Positions 9,235-19,690 are shown, counted from the first letter of the stretch. The stretch is 64,000 nt of DNA from an uncultured Lachnoanaerobaculum sp. (GCA_946999385.1 CAMQCZ010000008.1:1-64000); one strand, 5' to 3'. Numbers and translations are program-made. The notes: a model not told the origin generated them from the letters alone.

Positions 9235-12200
9235 TTATATATTCTCTTCTTTTTTTCTCTTTTTAGCTAAAGCAAATGCAGCTCCAAGACTAAATAAAAG
9301 TCCTGTGGCTAATTTTGCACTATCATCAGTATCTGAGGTTTTTGGAATCTTGTGTATATTTTTAATATCTTTAAGCTTTTTATTTTCTGACTTTTGTTCA
9401 GTTATATTACTGTTAACTTCAACAATATCATCAAAGCTCTTTAAAGCTTTTTCCAAAATATTTTTAATTTCAAGCTCATCCTTTGCTTCCTCTAATTCTG
9501 ATTTATATCTCAATTTTCTTGAACTTAGAGATATTCTCATAATATCCTTATTAGATTTATCAATAGATGGATTGTTTTCTATAGCCTCTTTCCTTTCTGA
9601 TGCCTTTTTGAGTAATTCATCTATAGCCCTTTGTCTTATTTGCTCAAAATTAGACTTATTATCATTTTCAGGTTTTGAAGAATTTATTCTTTTTGCTATA
9701 ACACTATTTCCAAAGCCTGATGAATTTGAGCTTGGTATAGTAATAGAATCTCTTTCCGTATCTTCTATTAATTTACGTCCCTTTAATACAGCATTAACTA
9801 AACTTTCATCATCTGTTGCTTCATCTATTTCCTTAATAGTATCTTCATATCTTTTAATTAATTTTTTCTTAGCTTCTTCTTTTTCAAATTGGTCTAATTT
9901 ATCACTATTTTCAAGCTTTTCCTTCTGTTCTTCTACTTCCTTATCTAAAACCTTCTTAACTTCATTTTTATGTAAATCAAGAGGGTATTCAGGCACATAA
10001 TTTATAGCAGGACTTCCGGAATTTTTAGATACTCTTACAGTTTTCTCAGAAGGTATTGTAGTAACTGAATCATCAGGAAATGTTATAATAACGCTGCCAT
10101 CTCCGATAACCTTTATATCTGCACCATCCAATTTGTCAGGATTTGCTTTTTCTACATTATCCTTTACCTTCTTCTTTTCTTCTTCAGTAAGCTTACCTAT
10201 ATTACCTATTTCAATACTATCCGGAGCTTTAATATCTTTTTGCTCGGCATCTGTTGGAGGTGTGGCTTGAATGGCAGGATCAAGATCTTTTGATTTTTCT
10301 TCTACTAAACTATCTTTATCAATAGTTTTTATAGAACCGTCTTCAAATTCAATACTTGTAGTACCATTATTTTCAACCTTAAGCTTTGCATTATCAAGCT
10401 TATTTGGATTCGAGTCCTTAATAGCCTTTTTTACTTCCTCTTTTTCTTCATCACTTAATTTATCAGAATCTGCAACCTTTATTTTCTGATTTGGTAAAGC
10501 TATATCTGTAATTTGTGCCTTTGTAGGAGGTATATTTACTTTGTCATCATCTTCTACAAGCTCATTTCCAGGTATAATCGTAACTTTTCCATCAGCATCT
10601 GTTATTTTAGTTGTACCATCATTTCCAACCTCAACATTTTGATTATCAGGATTTTCTTGTTGTATCTTATCCTTAATTTTTTGTTTCTCTTCATCGCTTA
10701 ACTTAGAACTATCCTTTACCTTTTCTTTTTCTACAGGTATAGAAGGGGCTGTAGCATCTGAAGGCGTTGACTTATTTGCAGAATCAATCAAATCTTTACC
10801 GGGAATAGTGCTTGCTGAACCGTCATCATGCTCAATCGTGGTTGTACCGTCATCTTCAACATTGATTTTATTTTCGTCAAGATTAGGATTTAATTCCTTA
10901 ATTTTTTCTTTTATTATTTCTTTTTCTTGCTCACTTAAGTGATTATTATTCACTACATTTATTTTTTCATCCGGCTTTTTAGGCGGATTTTTCTTTGCAT
11001 CACTTATTTGATCATTATCATTATCATTATCATCCGGCTTTTGTATAATAAGCTCTTCTGATTTTATAGTATCTGTTGAATTGTCAGGATAATTAATATT
11101 AGCTGTTCCATCTCCTGTAATTTCTACTTGTGTATTATCAGGAAAAGTGTTTTTTTCTTCAATTTTATTCTTGATTTCATTTTTTTCTTCATCAGTCAGC
11201 TTAGTAACATTAGAAACCTCAGTTTTTTCCGGAATACTAGGAGTAATTTTATCAGCCATACTCTTTTTAGACTTAAGTCCTACAACTAAATCACTACCTT
11301 TTATAGTATCTACACTATTATCAGGATAAGTAATTATTGTAGTTCCATCTCCCATGACATCCACATTTGTATTCTCAGGGAATATATCGACATTGGCTTC
11401 TATTACTTTATGCTTAACAAGCTTTCTTTCATTTTCAGTCAATCTATTAGCAATAATAACCTCTGTCTTTTTTGGAATAAGAGGTGTAATCTTAGCGGCA
11501 TAAGAACTCGTTACAAGTCTGGTTCCCGGTATAGTACCTACAGACTTGGAAGGATCTTTTGCTAATTTTACAGTTGCACTTCCATCTTCTGCAATATCTA
11601 CTACAAAATCCTCTTTTATATTATCCTTATTAGCCCTTACTACATTTTCTCTTACTTTTTCTTTTTCGTCTGAATTTAAGTTATTTATATCATTTACTAC
11701 AAGCTTTTCATCAGGCTCTTTAATACCATATTTTTTGATTGCTTCCTGCTCTACAGGCACCTCTATTTCTTTTTTATAGCCATCTTCATATTCCACAGTC
11801 ACCTTTACAACAGGCTCTCCGTCCTTACCTTGCTCTATTTTAGCAGCATCCTTTATACTAATAGTTGCATTATCTACATTTATCAATTTATCCTTGATTT
11901 TTTGTTTATCACTGTCAGAAATATCACTTCCTATTTCATCACTGCCTTCAATTATAACAGGTGAATTTGGTATTATATCCTTTGCCCTGACTACTGTTAA
12001 ATTAAATATATGCTCTGCTTCGTTCCCCAGTTTATCTGTTGCTTTTATAACAATTTGTTCGGTTTTTGCATCATCCGGAACTCTGTTATGATGTTCAGGC
12101 TTCACTTTGATTATATTATTTTTCTTATCAAACTCCAACCATTCAGGTAAAGCTTCAACCTCTATAGGATCATTATCTTTTAATCCGATTCCATCATCAA

Positions 12201-15200
12201 TAGCAACTACACTTATATTTTCTAATTTTTCACCCTTAGCTACCTTAATATCTGTAGGCTTTGTAATATTTGGTGCACTTGTATCTTCTATAACCTTGAC
12301 CTTAATTATATTCTTTGAATCATCATCATAAGTTATAACCACATCTACTATTTTATTACCATTTTCATCCTTAACTGTAGTATCTTCAATAGTAGCTATA
12401 CCGCCATTTTTATTTTCTTCAGTCAATGAATCTAAAATTTTCTTTTTAGATTCTTCATTTATAGTATTTGTTTTACTTATATTATCCTTTAAATAAATAC
12501 CCTTTAATGAATCCTTAGGCTTGGTAGTAGTTATAATATGCTTAACCTTTTCACTTGGCAAGCTATTACCTTTCGTGCTTGAAGCCTCAACTTGAGCAGT
12601 ATTCTTAAGCAAATCAGCTTTAACAATAACATCTCCATTATCTGATACTTCAATACCTTCCGTAGCTTTCCACTTATTATTTGTTATATCCTTTTCAATA
12701 AGTATAGTTTGTTTTTCTCCATTATTATTTGTAAAATCAAGTATTATTTTATCAGCATCTCCGGCTGTGATATGGACATCTCCATTTTTCTTTTCCTCAA
12801 GTATTAATTTAGAAGGAGTTTTTTCAATCACCTTAAATTTAATATCTACTTCATCTGTACTATTATCAGGATATGTAATAATAAGCCTTTTAATTATATT
12901 ATCTCCCAATTCATCTAAGCTTAGAGGTGTATCCGTAGATAAATGATTATCTTCCCAGTTAAATTTCGTACCTATAGGGAAATTATTATTATCAGGTAAT
13001 TTAACATTATCCTCAGCCTTGCCTGTGTTTTCACCTCTTTGCTTTTCATTCAAAATATTTTTACTTTCAGGAGCATATTTATCTGCTTGAGTTTGTACAT
13101 TTATATTAAATGATTCCTGTGCTTCATTACCCAGCTTATCAGTAGCCTTTATAGTAATTCTTACAGCTGTTGCATCCTGAGGTATTTCATTTATACCTGA
13201 TTTTAATTTGATTTTTTTATTAACCTTATCATACTCAAGCCAATTTGGAAGCCCTTCAATTTTAATTGCACTGTCATCATCTTTTAAGCCGCTACCATCA
13301 TCATTTACATTTATATCAATTTCTGTAAATCCTTCTTTTTTAGTTACAATTTTGTCTTCAGGCTTTGTAATAACAGGAGCAAGTGAATCAGATATAAGCT
13401 TAGCTTTAATAATATCTTGTGAGCCGTCATCATATTTCAACATTATATCGACTACTTTATTGCCTTCATTATCTAGTTCAAGCTTAGTATTTTCATCTAT
13501 GCTTGGTGTAGCTCCATTTTTATTATTCTCTTCCAAGCTTTCAATAATTCTATCTCTATCTTCACTGCTTAATGTACCGCCAACATCTGTACTACCCTTT
13601 ATATATATTTCTTTAGCAGGATTACTTGGTTTTGTAGCACTTGTTGTAACTTCTACCTTTGGAGTATCATCACTATTTCCTTTTGTAGCTGTTACACTTA
13701 CCTTACTATTATCCTTAGTTAGCTCATCAGAAATAATTATATTTCCATTTTCTATTTTTATTCCTGAGTTTTCAGGAGCTTTCCAAGTATCACCGATTTT
13801 TATAATTTCTATAGTTTTTTCATCATTTTGATTTTCCGGCGTATATGTAAGCTTTAACTTGTCAGTTTCCTGTTGTGGTGTAATTTTTACATCACCATTT
13901 TTAAGTGCCACAATATCAGGCTCAGATGGTGCTTTTTCCTTAACATGGAATGTTATTTCAAGCTCATCCGTACTATTGTCAGGATAAGTAATAACTAAAG
14001 TTTTATTAATATTATCAGAAGCAACATCTAATGGCAGGCTATCTTTTGTAGTATTATCTGCATCTTTCCACTTATATGTTGTACCTATTGTAGGCAAATC
14101 AGGAGTTCCCTGTGTTTTTTCAATATAAGTGATACCATTTCCGGTTAAATCATTTACAAGCTTGTTATTGATATCAGAATCATCCTTTGCTTTAGGACTA
14201 TATTTTTCAGCCTGAGTTTGAACCTTTATATCTATCTGCTTTGTACTCTCATTACCGGCATTATCAACCGCCTTGATAGTAATTATAGTATTTGTCGCAT
14301 CATTTGGAAGCTTAGAATTGTATTCAGGTTTTAATTTTATCTTTTTATTGGCCTCATCAAATTCCAGCCAAGTAGGTAAATTATCAAGCTCTACTTTTTT
14401 AATACCACTTACAGCATCTGTAATATCTACATCTACATCAGTAAATCCTTCAGCTTTTGTAAGTATAGGAATATTAATTTCAGGAATCACAGGTGCTTCA
14501 TTATCCTGCTTTACCTTTAATTTTATTTTAGATTTTGAACCATCATCGTAAGTAACTACTACATTAATTTTTGAATCGTCTGAAATTTCAGCCCCATTTT
14601 CCAATTTGGCTGTTTCTCCGGCTTTAAGCTTATCCTGTACAGTTTTTTCAAGCTTAGCTTTATCTTCGTTTGAAATTTTACTTCCCGGTGCATCAGAGCC
14701 ATTAATATAAGTTATTTCATCTATATCTCTTGCCTTTTTGCTGCCGTCATTAAGCTTTAATATTGCTTTTTCACTATCCTTGCTTTGTTCCTTTTTATTT
14801 GTAACACTTACTGTTGTTCCATCTTTTGTCATACCATCAGGTATAATTATCTCTCCACTATTACCTTTTTTAAGGTCTGTAGCATCAAGCTGCCACTGAC
14901 CTCCTGCATCCTTAGTCAAAGTAATTATCTTATCAGTATTATCCTTTTCTGACTTGTATTCTATAGTAAGACTTGTAGCATCGTCAGCCGGTTTAATATA
15001 AACATCTCCATTTTTCTTTTCTTCAAGCTTAGGTTTATCAAGTGCATTTTCAAAAATATTAAATTCATATTCTATTTTGTCAATACTTTTATCAGGATAT
15101 CTTATATTCAAATAAAGCTTTTGTTTGTTACCGGACTGTTCAAAAGCAAAATTTTTATCTTTATCTTCATAAATCTTCGGATTAATTCCCTCAGTCCAAA

Positions 15201-18200
15201 AATACTCAGTTCCTGAAGGTAGGTTTTCAGAATGTATGAATGTATCTCCTGTACCTATATTTTCATTCACAAGATAATCTAAGCTTTTATCATTTTTAAT
15301 AGGACTATATTTTTCAGCCTGAGTCTGTATTACAAGCTTAAATTTCTTTTCTGTTACATTTCCGGCTTTATCATAAGCCTTAACAGTTATTTCTTTTAAT
15401 CCTTTCCCCTCATCTCTGAGAGAATCAGGAACTTTATTAGTGCCCTTTTTATCCTTTTTTAATACTATTCTTTTATTTTCAGCATCATATTTTAACCAAT
15501 ATGGCAAGCCTGTAACATCTATCTTTAAAATACCGCTTTCATTATCAACCGCATTTATTGTTAAATTTATAGTATCCTCGAGTGTTGTCAAGGTTGTATC
15601 GGCAGGCAGGGTCAAATCCGGCTTAATATTATCATGTTTAACCTTTATATCTATAGTACTACTCAAGCCGTCTTTGCTAATATGTACCCTTACTATTGTA
15701 TCTGAACCTTCAGTCCTAATAGGATCAAAGGATATTGAAGAATTTTCAGGAACTCCTTTTATTTTGGAAAGTATACTTTCTTCATCCTCTTTTTTAGTTA
15801 TTATTGTTCCGGAACTTGCTTCTTCTAATATCCATGCAGGCTCGCCATTTTTTTCAAGTTTAAATTTACCATTCAACTTGTTTTTTGCTTCTTCCAGCTC
15901 TCTTAGTGCCTTATCAATTTCATCTTGACTTACCGGATCCTTAGCTTTTATTTTCTTTGCTTCTTCCAGCTTGTTATCAAAGATTTCTTTAGTATTTGTT
16001 TGATTATCGGCATCTGCATTAAGATATTTATCTTTAGATTTTATTTTTTCCGCCTCTTCTATTGCCTTTTCCAAGGCATCTTTTGAAACAGGAGGCTTAA
16101 TCTTAGTTTTATCAGGTGCAAGCTCATCTATAGCCTTGGAAAGTTCGTCTATAAGCTTCTTAACCTTGCTATCATTCGCATTATCTCCATTTTTTGGAGT
16201 TACCTTTTTAGCATTTTCCAAGGCTTTTTCTAAGGCCTGTTGCTTATCCTGTGATGTGAGATTTTTTCTATTTTTAACTTCATCACCTTGTGCAAGCTTT
16301 TCAAGCTCCTTAAGTATTTTCATTTTGCTGTCAAGATCTCTTGCCTTTGAAATCTCATTATTTATATCATCATCACTTATCAGCCCATCAATATTATCTT
16401 TAAAATCTTGTTTTTGCTTATCATTCAAATTTTCTAAGGAATCAATATCAGCTTTAGCCTTTTTCTTATTTACTTCCGCCTTTGCAGCCTCAATAATGCT
16501 ATCCATCTGATTTTTATTGTCAGCTTCAGCTATATTATCCTTAAATTTTTTCTTTTCATCACCACTAAGGCCTTCAATATCATCAATTCTTCTTTTATAC
16601 TCTTCCTTTAGCTTATCAGCCTCAGCTTGCTCATTTTTAGCCTGATCCTCTGTTACCTTTTTTTGAAATTCATCTTTTTTATTTTCAGCATCCTGTAAGC
16701 TTGAAGAATGCTCTATTTCATCCTGCTTTTGTTTTTTTGAAGCCTCATCAACTCCATCCATGTTTTCGATTTCATCTTTAAGCTTTTTCTTTGCCTCTTC
16801 AAGATTCTTATTTTTTGCTTCTTCCTTTTGTTTATCTACATCAGCTTGATTTTTAGACTTATCCACCTCATCCTTTAGTCTTTGTTTTTCATCCTCGCTT
16901 AGATATTTATTATTATCTATTTCATTTTTAGCTTCTTGCTTTTTCTTATCAAGCTCTTTTTTCTTATCATCATTTTGCTTTATAGCTTTATCAAGTGCCT
17001 TTTTTATTTCTTCTTTTGTATTTGGAGCTTTATTAATATCATCTTTAGCTTTATTTTTCTCTTCTGGTGTTAAATAATCAAGCTTATCTACTTGTTTTCC
17101 AGCTTCTTCCTTCGCTTTTGTAGCATCAAAAATAACAGGAGGCTTTCCTCCTCTTTGATAATAAAGCTGCTCTTTAGGAATAGTAAGAACGGTTGTTCTT
17201 TTAATAGCTTCATCAGTTCTATAATCTGTACATAATCTTATTATATCCTCTGTTTGATTAAGAATAACTATCCATTTATTTGTAAGATTCTTTACTCCAT
17301 CTTTTAAAGGGTCATCAGCTTCAACAAACCATTTAAAAAAACTACTAATATCCATCTGTGGATGAATAGTATTAATTGCTAAAAAAGTTGCCAAAGCATT
17401 AGTTTTATCGTTTTGCGTTATATCATTGATATTATCTACCTCTATAGGCTTTATACGATATTGATATTTCCCATTAGATACCAGAGTACCTTCAGGCTTT
17501 TGTGTATCAACCTTGGTTTCTTCAGGTAATTTTTCAACAAGCATATTTCCACTAATAATATCCTTGCTTCCATCTGCATAATTAATAGTAGTAGTACCGT
17601 CATCATCTACTACTATACTATTTTTTCCATCCTTTAATTTACCCTGTAAAGATTGATTTTCAGGAAGCTCATATAAAAGCTTCTTTATAGTTTCCTTTTT
17701 ATCATTTCCTATATTGTTCAAATCATTTACAATAGTCTTATTTGCCGGTAATTTGAATTCATATCTTTCTGCATAGCTTTTCACATGTGGAGTAGGAACA
17801 AAGTCCATATTTACCCATTTCACATTTCCATATGCCTGAAAAATACCTGCACCAAAAGCAAGCTCCTTAGTTTTTAAAGGATCAATAACCTCGGTAGTTA
17901 CTTCTATATTAAGCTCTCTTTTTCCTGAAGGCTCCCAATCTATATAAATAGAACGACTTTCATTATATAATTTTTCTGCATATTCTAAAGTATTTCCGGT
18001 ATTATCATAACCATCCTTAAATGCACGATTAAAATTATAATTGAATGAGCCTAAAAAGTTTGATGTTTTTTCACCTGTTCTATCATTATATTTTTCCCAA
18101 AGATCAGGATTTCCGGTATCATTTTTTATATCATCTTCACTCTGATAACGACTTGCTACAAAACGAGAATTGGTCATCCAATCATCCCAAGTAGCAAATT

Positions 18201-18636
18201 CTTGATCTCCTCGTTGATTTTTAAACACAATTTTTTCAGGCTCAGTTACCCCCTTAGGCATAGAAAACCAAAAATTTGGTCGCCCGCTAAAGTACATTTT
18301 ACCTTGGTAGTTAAATTTATATGTTATCGTTATCTTTTTGTTTTCTTCACCATAATTTTCCGGAAAATCAACCTTTATTGAAGCAATGTCTCCTATGGAT
18401 AATTTTTCCTTTCCAACCGAATTAGGATTTGAACCATTATTTGCATAAAATATTGAAGCTTCTTTATCTCCGCTACTACCTCTTCTAATTACTCCGCCTG
18501 CAAAAACAGTATTAACAGCACCTGAAGAAAATAAAAAAGTCATAGCAATAAGACCTGAAACTAAACCCACGCTTAACTTTCTTGTAGCATAATTAAGCTT
18601 TCTTTTTAAAAGATTTTTCTTTTTATCTTTTGGCAT
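9235..18636 (-). CDS. Giant sortase-anchored, multi-repeat cell-surface protein
   Basis: About 3133 residues from ATG 18636, which has AAAGGAGTG just before it; a longer frame to 18681 (TTG) lacks such a site. Order of parts: a YSIRK-like signal peptide (YATRKLSVGLVSG, about residues 15-48); a tryptophan-containing N-terminal region (about 50-300); one copy of a 65-70-residue repeat (about 302-365); a Lys/Glu-rich helical region with repeated three-helix-like units (about 505-920); four long beta-rich units of about 370 residues ending in TQAEKYSP-like motifs (about 1003-2215); seven tandem repeats of about 79 residues (about 2310-2866); a helical stalk; and the anchor IPKTSD at about 3097, a hydrophobic stretch and KKRKKEE. 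The long units resemble Ig-like/Rib-type modules of other LPXTG adhesins; exact families are inferred. The likely role is adhesion or matrix binding. Its own promoter and terminator flank it, so it is monocistronic. The anchor has serine where LPXTG has glycine. Confidence 0.92.
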   Translation of the reverse strand: MPKDKKKNLLKRKLNYATRKLSVGLVSGLIAMTFLFSSGAVNTVFAGGVIRRGSSGDKEASIFYANNGSNPNSVGKEKLSIGDIASIKVDFPENYGEENKKITITYKFNYQGKMYFSGRPNFWFSMPKGVTEPEKIVFKNQRGDQEFATWDDWMTNSRFVASRYQSEDDIKNDTGNPDLWEKYNDRTGEKTSNFLGSFNYNFNRAFKDGYDNTGNTLEYAEKLYNESRSIYIDWEPSGKRELNIEVTTEVIDPLKTKELAFGAGIFQAYGNVKWVNMDFVPTPHVKSYAERYEFKLPANKTIVNDLNNIGNDKKETIKKLLYELPENQSLQGKLKDGKNSIVVDDDGTTTINYADGSKDIISGNMLVEKLPEETKVDTQKPEGTLVSNGKYQYRIKPIEVDNINDITQNDKTNALATFLAINTIHPQMDISSFFKWFVEADDPLKDGVKNLTNKWIVILNQTEDIIRLCTDYRTDEAIKRTTVLTIPKEQLYYQRGGKPPVIFDATKAKEEAGKQVDKLDYLTPEEKNKAKDDINKAPNTKEEIKKALDKAIKQNDDKKKELDKKKQEAKNEIDNNKYLSEDEKQRLKDEVDKSKNQADVDKQKEEAKNKNLEEAKKKLKDEIENMDGVDEASKKQKQDEIEHSSSLQDAENKKDEFQKKVTEDQAKNEQAEADKLKEEYKRRIDDIEGLSGDEKKKFKDNIAEADNKNQMDSIIEAAKAEVNKKKAKADIDSLENLNDKQKQDFKDNIDGLISDDDINNEISKARDLDSKMKILKELEKLAQGDEVKNRKNLTSQDKQQALEKALENAKKVTPKNGDNANDSKVKKLIDELSKAIDELAPDKTKIKPPVSKDALEKAIEEAEKIKSKDKYLNADADNQTNTKEIFDNKLEEAKKIKAKDPVSQDEIDKALRELEEAKNKLNGKFKLEKNGEPAWILEEASSGTIITKKEDEESILSKIKGVPENSSISFDPIRTEGSDTIVRVHISKDGLSSTIDIKVKHDNIKPDLTLPADTTLTTLEDTINLTINAVDNESGILKIDVTGLPYWLKYDAENKRIVLKKDKKGTNKVPDSLRDEGKGLKEITVKAYDKAGNVTEKKFKLVIQTQAEKYSPIKNDKSLDYLVNENIGTGDTFIHSENLPSGTEYFWTEGINPKIYEDKDKNFAFEQSGNKQKLYLNIRYPDKSIDKIEYEFNIFENALDKPKLEEKKNGDVYIKPADDATSLTIEYKSEKDNTDKIITLTKDAGGQWQLDATDLKKGNSGEIIIPDGMTKDGTTVSVTNKKEQSKDSEKAILKLNDGSKKARDIDEITYINGSDAPGSKISNEDKAKLEKTVQDKLKAGETAKLENGAEISDDSKINVVVTYDDGSKSKIKLKVKQDNEAPVIPEINIPILTKAEGFTDVDVDITDAVSGIKKVELDNLPTWLEFDEANKKIKLKPEYNSKLPNDATNTIITIKAVDNAGNESTKQIDIKVQTQAEKYSPKAKDDSDINNKLVNDLTGNGITYIEKTQGTPDLPTIGTTYKWKDADNTTKDSLPLDVASDNINKTLVITYPDNSTDELEITFHVKEKAPSEPDIVALKNGDVKITPQQETDKLKLTYTPENQNDEKTIEIIKIGDTWKAPENSGIKIENGNIIISDELTKDNSKVSVTATKGNSDDTPKVEVTTSATKPSNPAKEIYIKGSTDVGGTLSSEDRDRIIESLEENNKNGATPSIDENTKLELDNEGNKVVDIMLKYDDGSQDIIKAKLISDSLAPVITKPEDKIVTKKEGFTEIDINVNDDGSGLKDDDSAIKIEGLPNWLEYDKVNKKIKLKSGINEIPQDATAVRITIKATDKLGNEAQESFNINVQTQADKYAPESKNILNEKQRGENTGKAEDNVKLPDNNNFPIGTKFNWEDNHLSTDTPLSLDELGDNIIKRLIITYPDNSTDEVDIKFKVIEKTPSKLILEEKKNGDVHITAGDADKIILDFTNNNGEKQTILIEKDITNNKWKATEGIEVSDNGDVIVKADLLKNTAQVEASSTKGNSLPSEKVKHIITTTKPKDSLKGIYLKDNISKTNTINEESKKKILDSLTEENKNGGIATIEDTTVKDENGNKIVDVVITYDDDSKNIIKVKVIEDTSAPNITKPTDIKVAKGEKLENISVVAIDDGIGLKDNDPIEVEALPEWLEFDKKNNIIKVKPEHHNRVPDDAKTEQIVIKATDKLGNEAEHIFNLTVVRAKDIIPNSPVIIEGSDEIGSDISDSDKQKIKDKLINVDNATISIKDAAKIEQGKDGEPVVKVTVEYEDGYKKEIEVPVEQEAIKKYGIKEPDEKLVVNDINNLNSDEKEKVRENVVRANKDNIKEDFVVDIAEDGSATVKLAKDPSKSVGTIPGTRLVTSSYAAKITPLIPKKTEVIIANRLTENERKLVKHKVIEANVDIFPENTNVDVMGDGTTIITYPDNSVDTIKGSDLVVGLKSKKSMADKITPSIPEKTEVSNVTKLTDEEKNEIKNKIEEKNTFPDNTQVEITGDGTANINYPDNSTDTIKSEELIIQKPDDNDNDNDQISDAKKNPPKKPDEKINVVNNNHLSEQEKEIIKEKIKELNPNLDENKINVEDDGTTTIEHDDGSASTIPGKDLIDSANKSTPSDATAPSIPVEKEKVKDSSKLSDEEKQKIKDKIQQENPDNQNVEVGNDGTTKITDADGKVTIIPGNELVEDDDKVNIPPTKAQITDIALPNQKIKVADSDKLSDEEKEEVKKAIKDSNPNKLDNAKLKVENNGTTSIEFEDGSIKTIDKDSLVEEKSKDLDPAIQATPPTDAEQKDIKAPDSIEIGNIGKLTEEEKKKVKDNVEKANPDKLDGADIKVIGDGSVIITFPDDSVTTIPSEKTVRVSKNSGSPAINYVPEYPLDLHKNEVKKVLDKEVEEQKEKLENSDKLDQFEKEEAKKKLIKRYEDTIKEIDEATDDESLVNAVLKGRKLIEDTERDSITIPSSNSSGFGNSVIAKRINSSKPENDNKSNFEQIRQRAIDELLKKASERKEAIENNPSIDKSNKDIMRISLSSRKLRYKSELEEAKDELEIKNILEKALKSFDDIVEVNSNITEQKSENKKLKDIKNIHKIPKTSDTDDSAKLATGLLFSLGAAFALAKKRKKEENI
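10037..11710 (-). repeat. Seven tandem ~79-residue repeats in the giant surface protein
   Basis: Each unit has a helical half beginning like KLSDEEKQKIKDKI and a strand half like DGTTTITYPDNSVDTI ending in a short V/I-rich step. Units begin with NNLNSDEKEKV, NRLTENERKLV, TKLTDEEKNEI, NHLSEQEKEII, SKLSDEEKQKI, DKLSDEEKEEV and GKLTEEEKKKV. Boundaries are approximate, read from the translation. The units are diverged, so DNA-level identity is low. Confidence 0.8.
11990..15640 (-). repeat. Four ~370-residue composite beta-rich units in the giant surface protein
   Basis: Each unit contains a cadherin/Ig-like module with AVDNAGN-type and LPxWLxyD motifs, an ending TQAEKYSP or a variant of it, a PDNSTDE-type strand segment, an EEKKNGDVxI segment and a YDDGS module. 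The motif TQAEKYSP/TQADKYAP recurs near bases 15310, 14210 and 13085, a spacing of about 1.1 kb; the fourth unit has lost it. Confidence 0.75.
17540..17735 (-). repeat. Solitary N-terminal copy of the C-terminal repeat
   Basis: The stretch running from NNIGNDKKETIKKLL to DGTTTINYADGSKDIISG has the same helix-plus-strand pattern as the seven tandem units near the C-terminus but lies about 1950 residues away from them. Confidence 0.65.
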
Positions 18637-18704
18637 ATATTCACTCCTTTTTAGATTTACACCCCCCTTATTTTTACACAATATAGTTATAATTAAATAT
18701 AGTA

Positions 18705-18733
18705 AAATTAAGTCGAAAGTATTCTTCTGTCAA
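18705..18733 (-). promoter_or_regulatory. Predicted promoter of the giant surface-protein gene
   Basis: On the minus strand: a perfect TTGACA (18733-18728), 17 bases, TAATTT (18710-18705), about 70 bases before the start at 18636. The remaining sequence up to 18847 is AT-rich with nothing else recognised. Confidence 0.6.
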
Positions 18734-18847
18734 ATTTTTAAGTATTATTTTTTATTTTTAGTATAATTTTAATTAGCATATGATATCAGAAAAAATATAA
18801 AAAGTCTATACGTTTATTTTCCAAATTTTATATTTATATAAATATAA

Positions 18848-18918
18848 AAAATCCTATAATATATTATTCTTCTTTCAAAAGCTTTGTTGAATAAAAAGAA
18901 AATATGTTATAGGATTTT
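18848..18918 (-). terminator. Terminator downstream of codY
   Basis: Arms 18848-18859 and 18907-18918 pair perfectly over 12 bases around a long, partly self-pairing loop; on the minus strand it is followed by a T-run. It lies eight bases after the codY stop. Confidence 0.7.
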
Positions 18919-18925
18919 AATAATT

Positions 18926-19690
18926 TTATTCTTGATTTTTCTTTAATTCATCAAATATCACAGGATTTAATACCTTTATATAGGTTCCTTTCATTCCTGA
19001 CGATTTTGATAAAATAAGACCTGCACTTTCAAATTTTCTTAAAGCATTAACTATTACAGAACGTGTTATCCCGACCTTGTCAGCTATCTTACTGGCAACC
19101 AAAACCCCTTCATCTCCATCTAATTGTGCAAAAATATGTCTAACAGCCTCAAGCTCAGAATAACTAAGTGTAGATAAAGCGGATTTTACTAAATTAAGCT
19201 TTCTAATTTCTTCTGCATCCTCCTCATTTATACTTCTTAACATATCAAGTCCAACTACAACTGCGGCATATTCAGATAAAATGATTTCCTCTATACCATA
19301 ATCAAACCAAGGCTTATATATAAATAAAGTTGCTAATCTTTCACCGGAAATAATAATAGGAGATATGATAGCTTTAAATTCCCTACTTTTTTCAAAACCT
19401 AAGGTTTCTAAATTCACATTTTCTTTTGTAGATAAAATAGATAATAATCTTTCATTTAACATATCATCTATATGAGTATCAGCTTTATTTTCTATAAGTT
19501 CCTTTAAAACATCTACATGAGCATATTTTGAACAAGCTAAAACTTTGCCCTTTTTACTTATTATAAGTATATTTGACTTTAAAATTTCACTAAGAACAAG
19601 GCAAATATCATTAAATACTACTTTATGTGTAGTATTATTATGTAATAAATTATTTATTTTTCTAGTTTTATCCAAAAGTGTAATACTCAT
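18926..19690 (-). CDS. codY: GTP-sensing global transcriptional repressor CodY
   Basis: A 254-residue protein with the N-terminal GAF ligand-binding domain (about 1-155, isoleucine/valine sensing in the family) and a C-terminal winged helix-turn-helix whose recognition segment ASKIADKVGITRSVIVNALRKFE is nearly invariant in CodY, followed by GMKGTYIKVLN. It represses nitrogen and amino-acid genes when nutrients are plentiful. It is monocistronic: its own promoter is at 19808-19836, an AGGAGGGG ribosome binding site precedes the ATG, and a terminator follows. No good copy of the CodY consensus operator was recognised in the promoters of this window. Confidence 0.97.
   Translation of the reverse strand: MSITLLDKTRKINNLLHNNTTHKVVFNDICLVLSEILKSNILIISKKGKVLACSKYAHVDVLKELIENKADTHIDDMLNERLLSILSTKENVNLETLGFEKSREFKAIISPIIISGERLATLFIYKPWFDYGIEEIILSEYAAVVVGLDMLRSINEEDAEEIRKLNLVKSALSTLSYSELEAVRHIFAQLDGDEGVLVASKIADKVGITRSVIVNALRKFESAGLILSKSSGMKGTYIKVLNPVIFDELKKNQE

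Noticed and set aside
9305..16510. Many open frames on the plus strand opposite the giant surface-protein gene
   Set aside because: They lack ribosome binding sites, are rich in Ser/Leu/Phe as expected from antisense reading of Lys/Glu/Asp-rich codons, and the minus-strand gene is continuous and well motivated.
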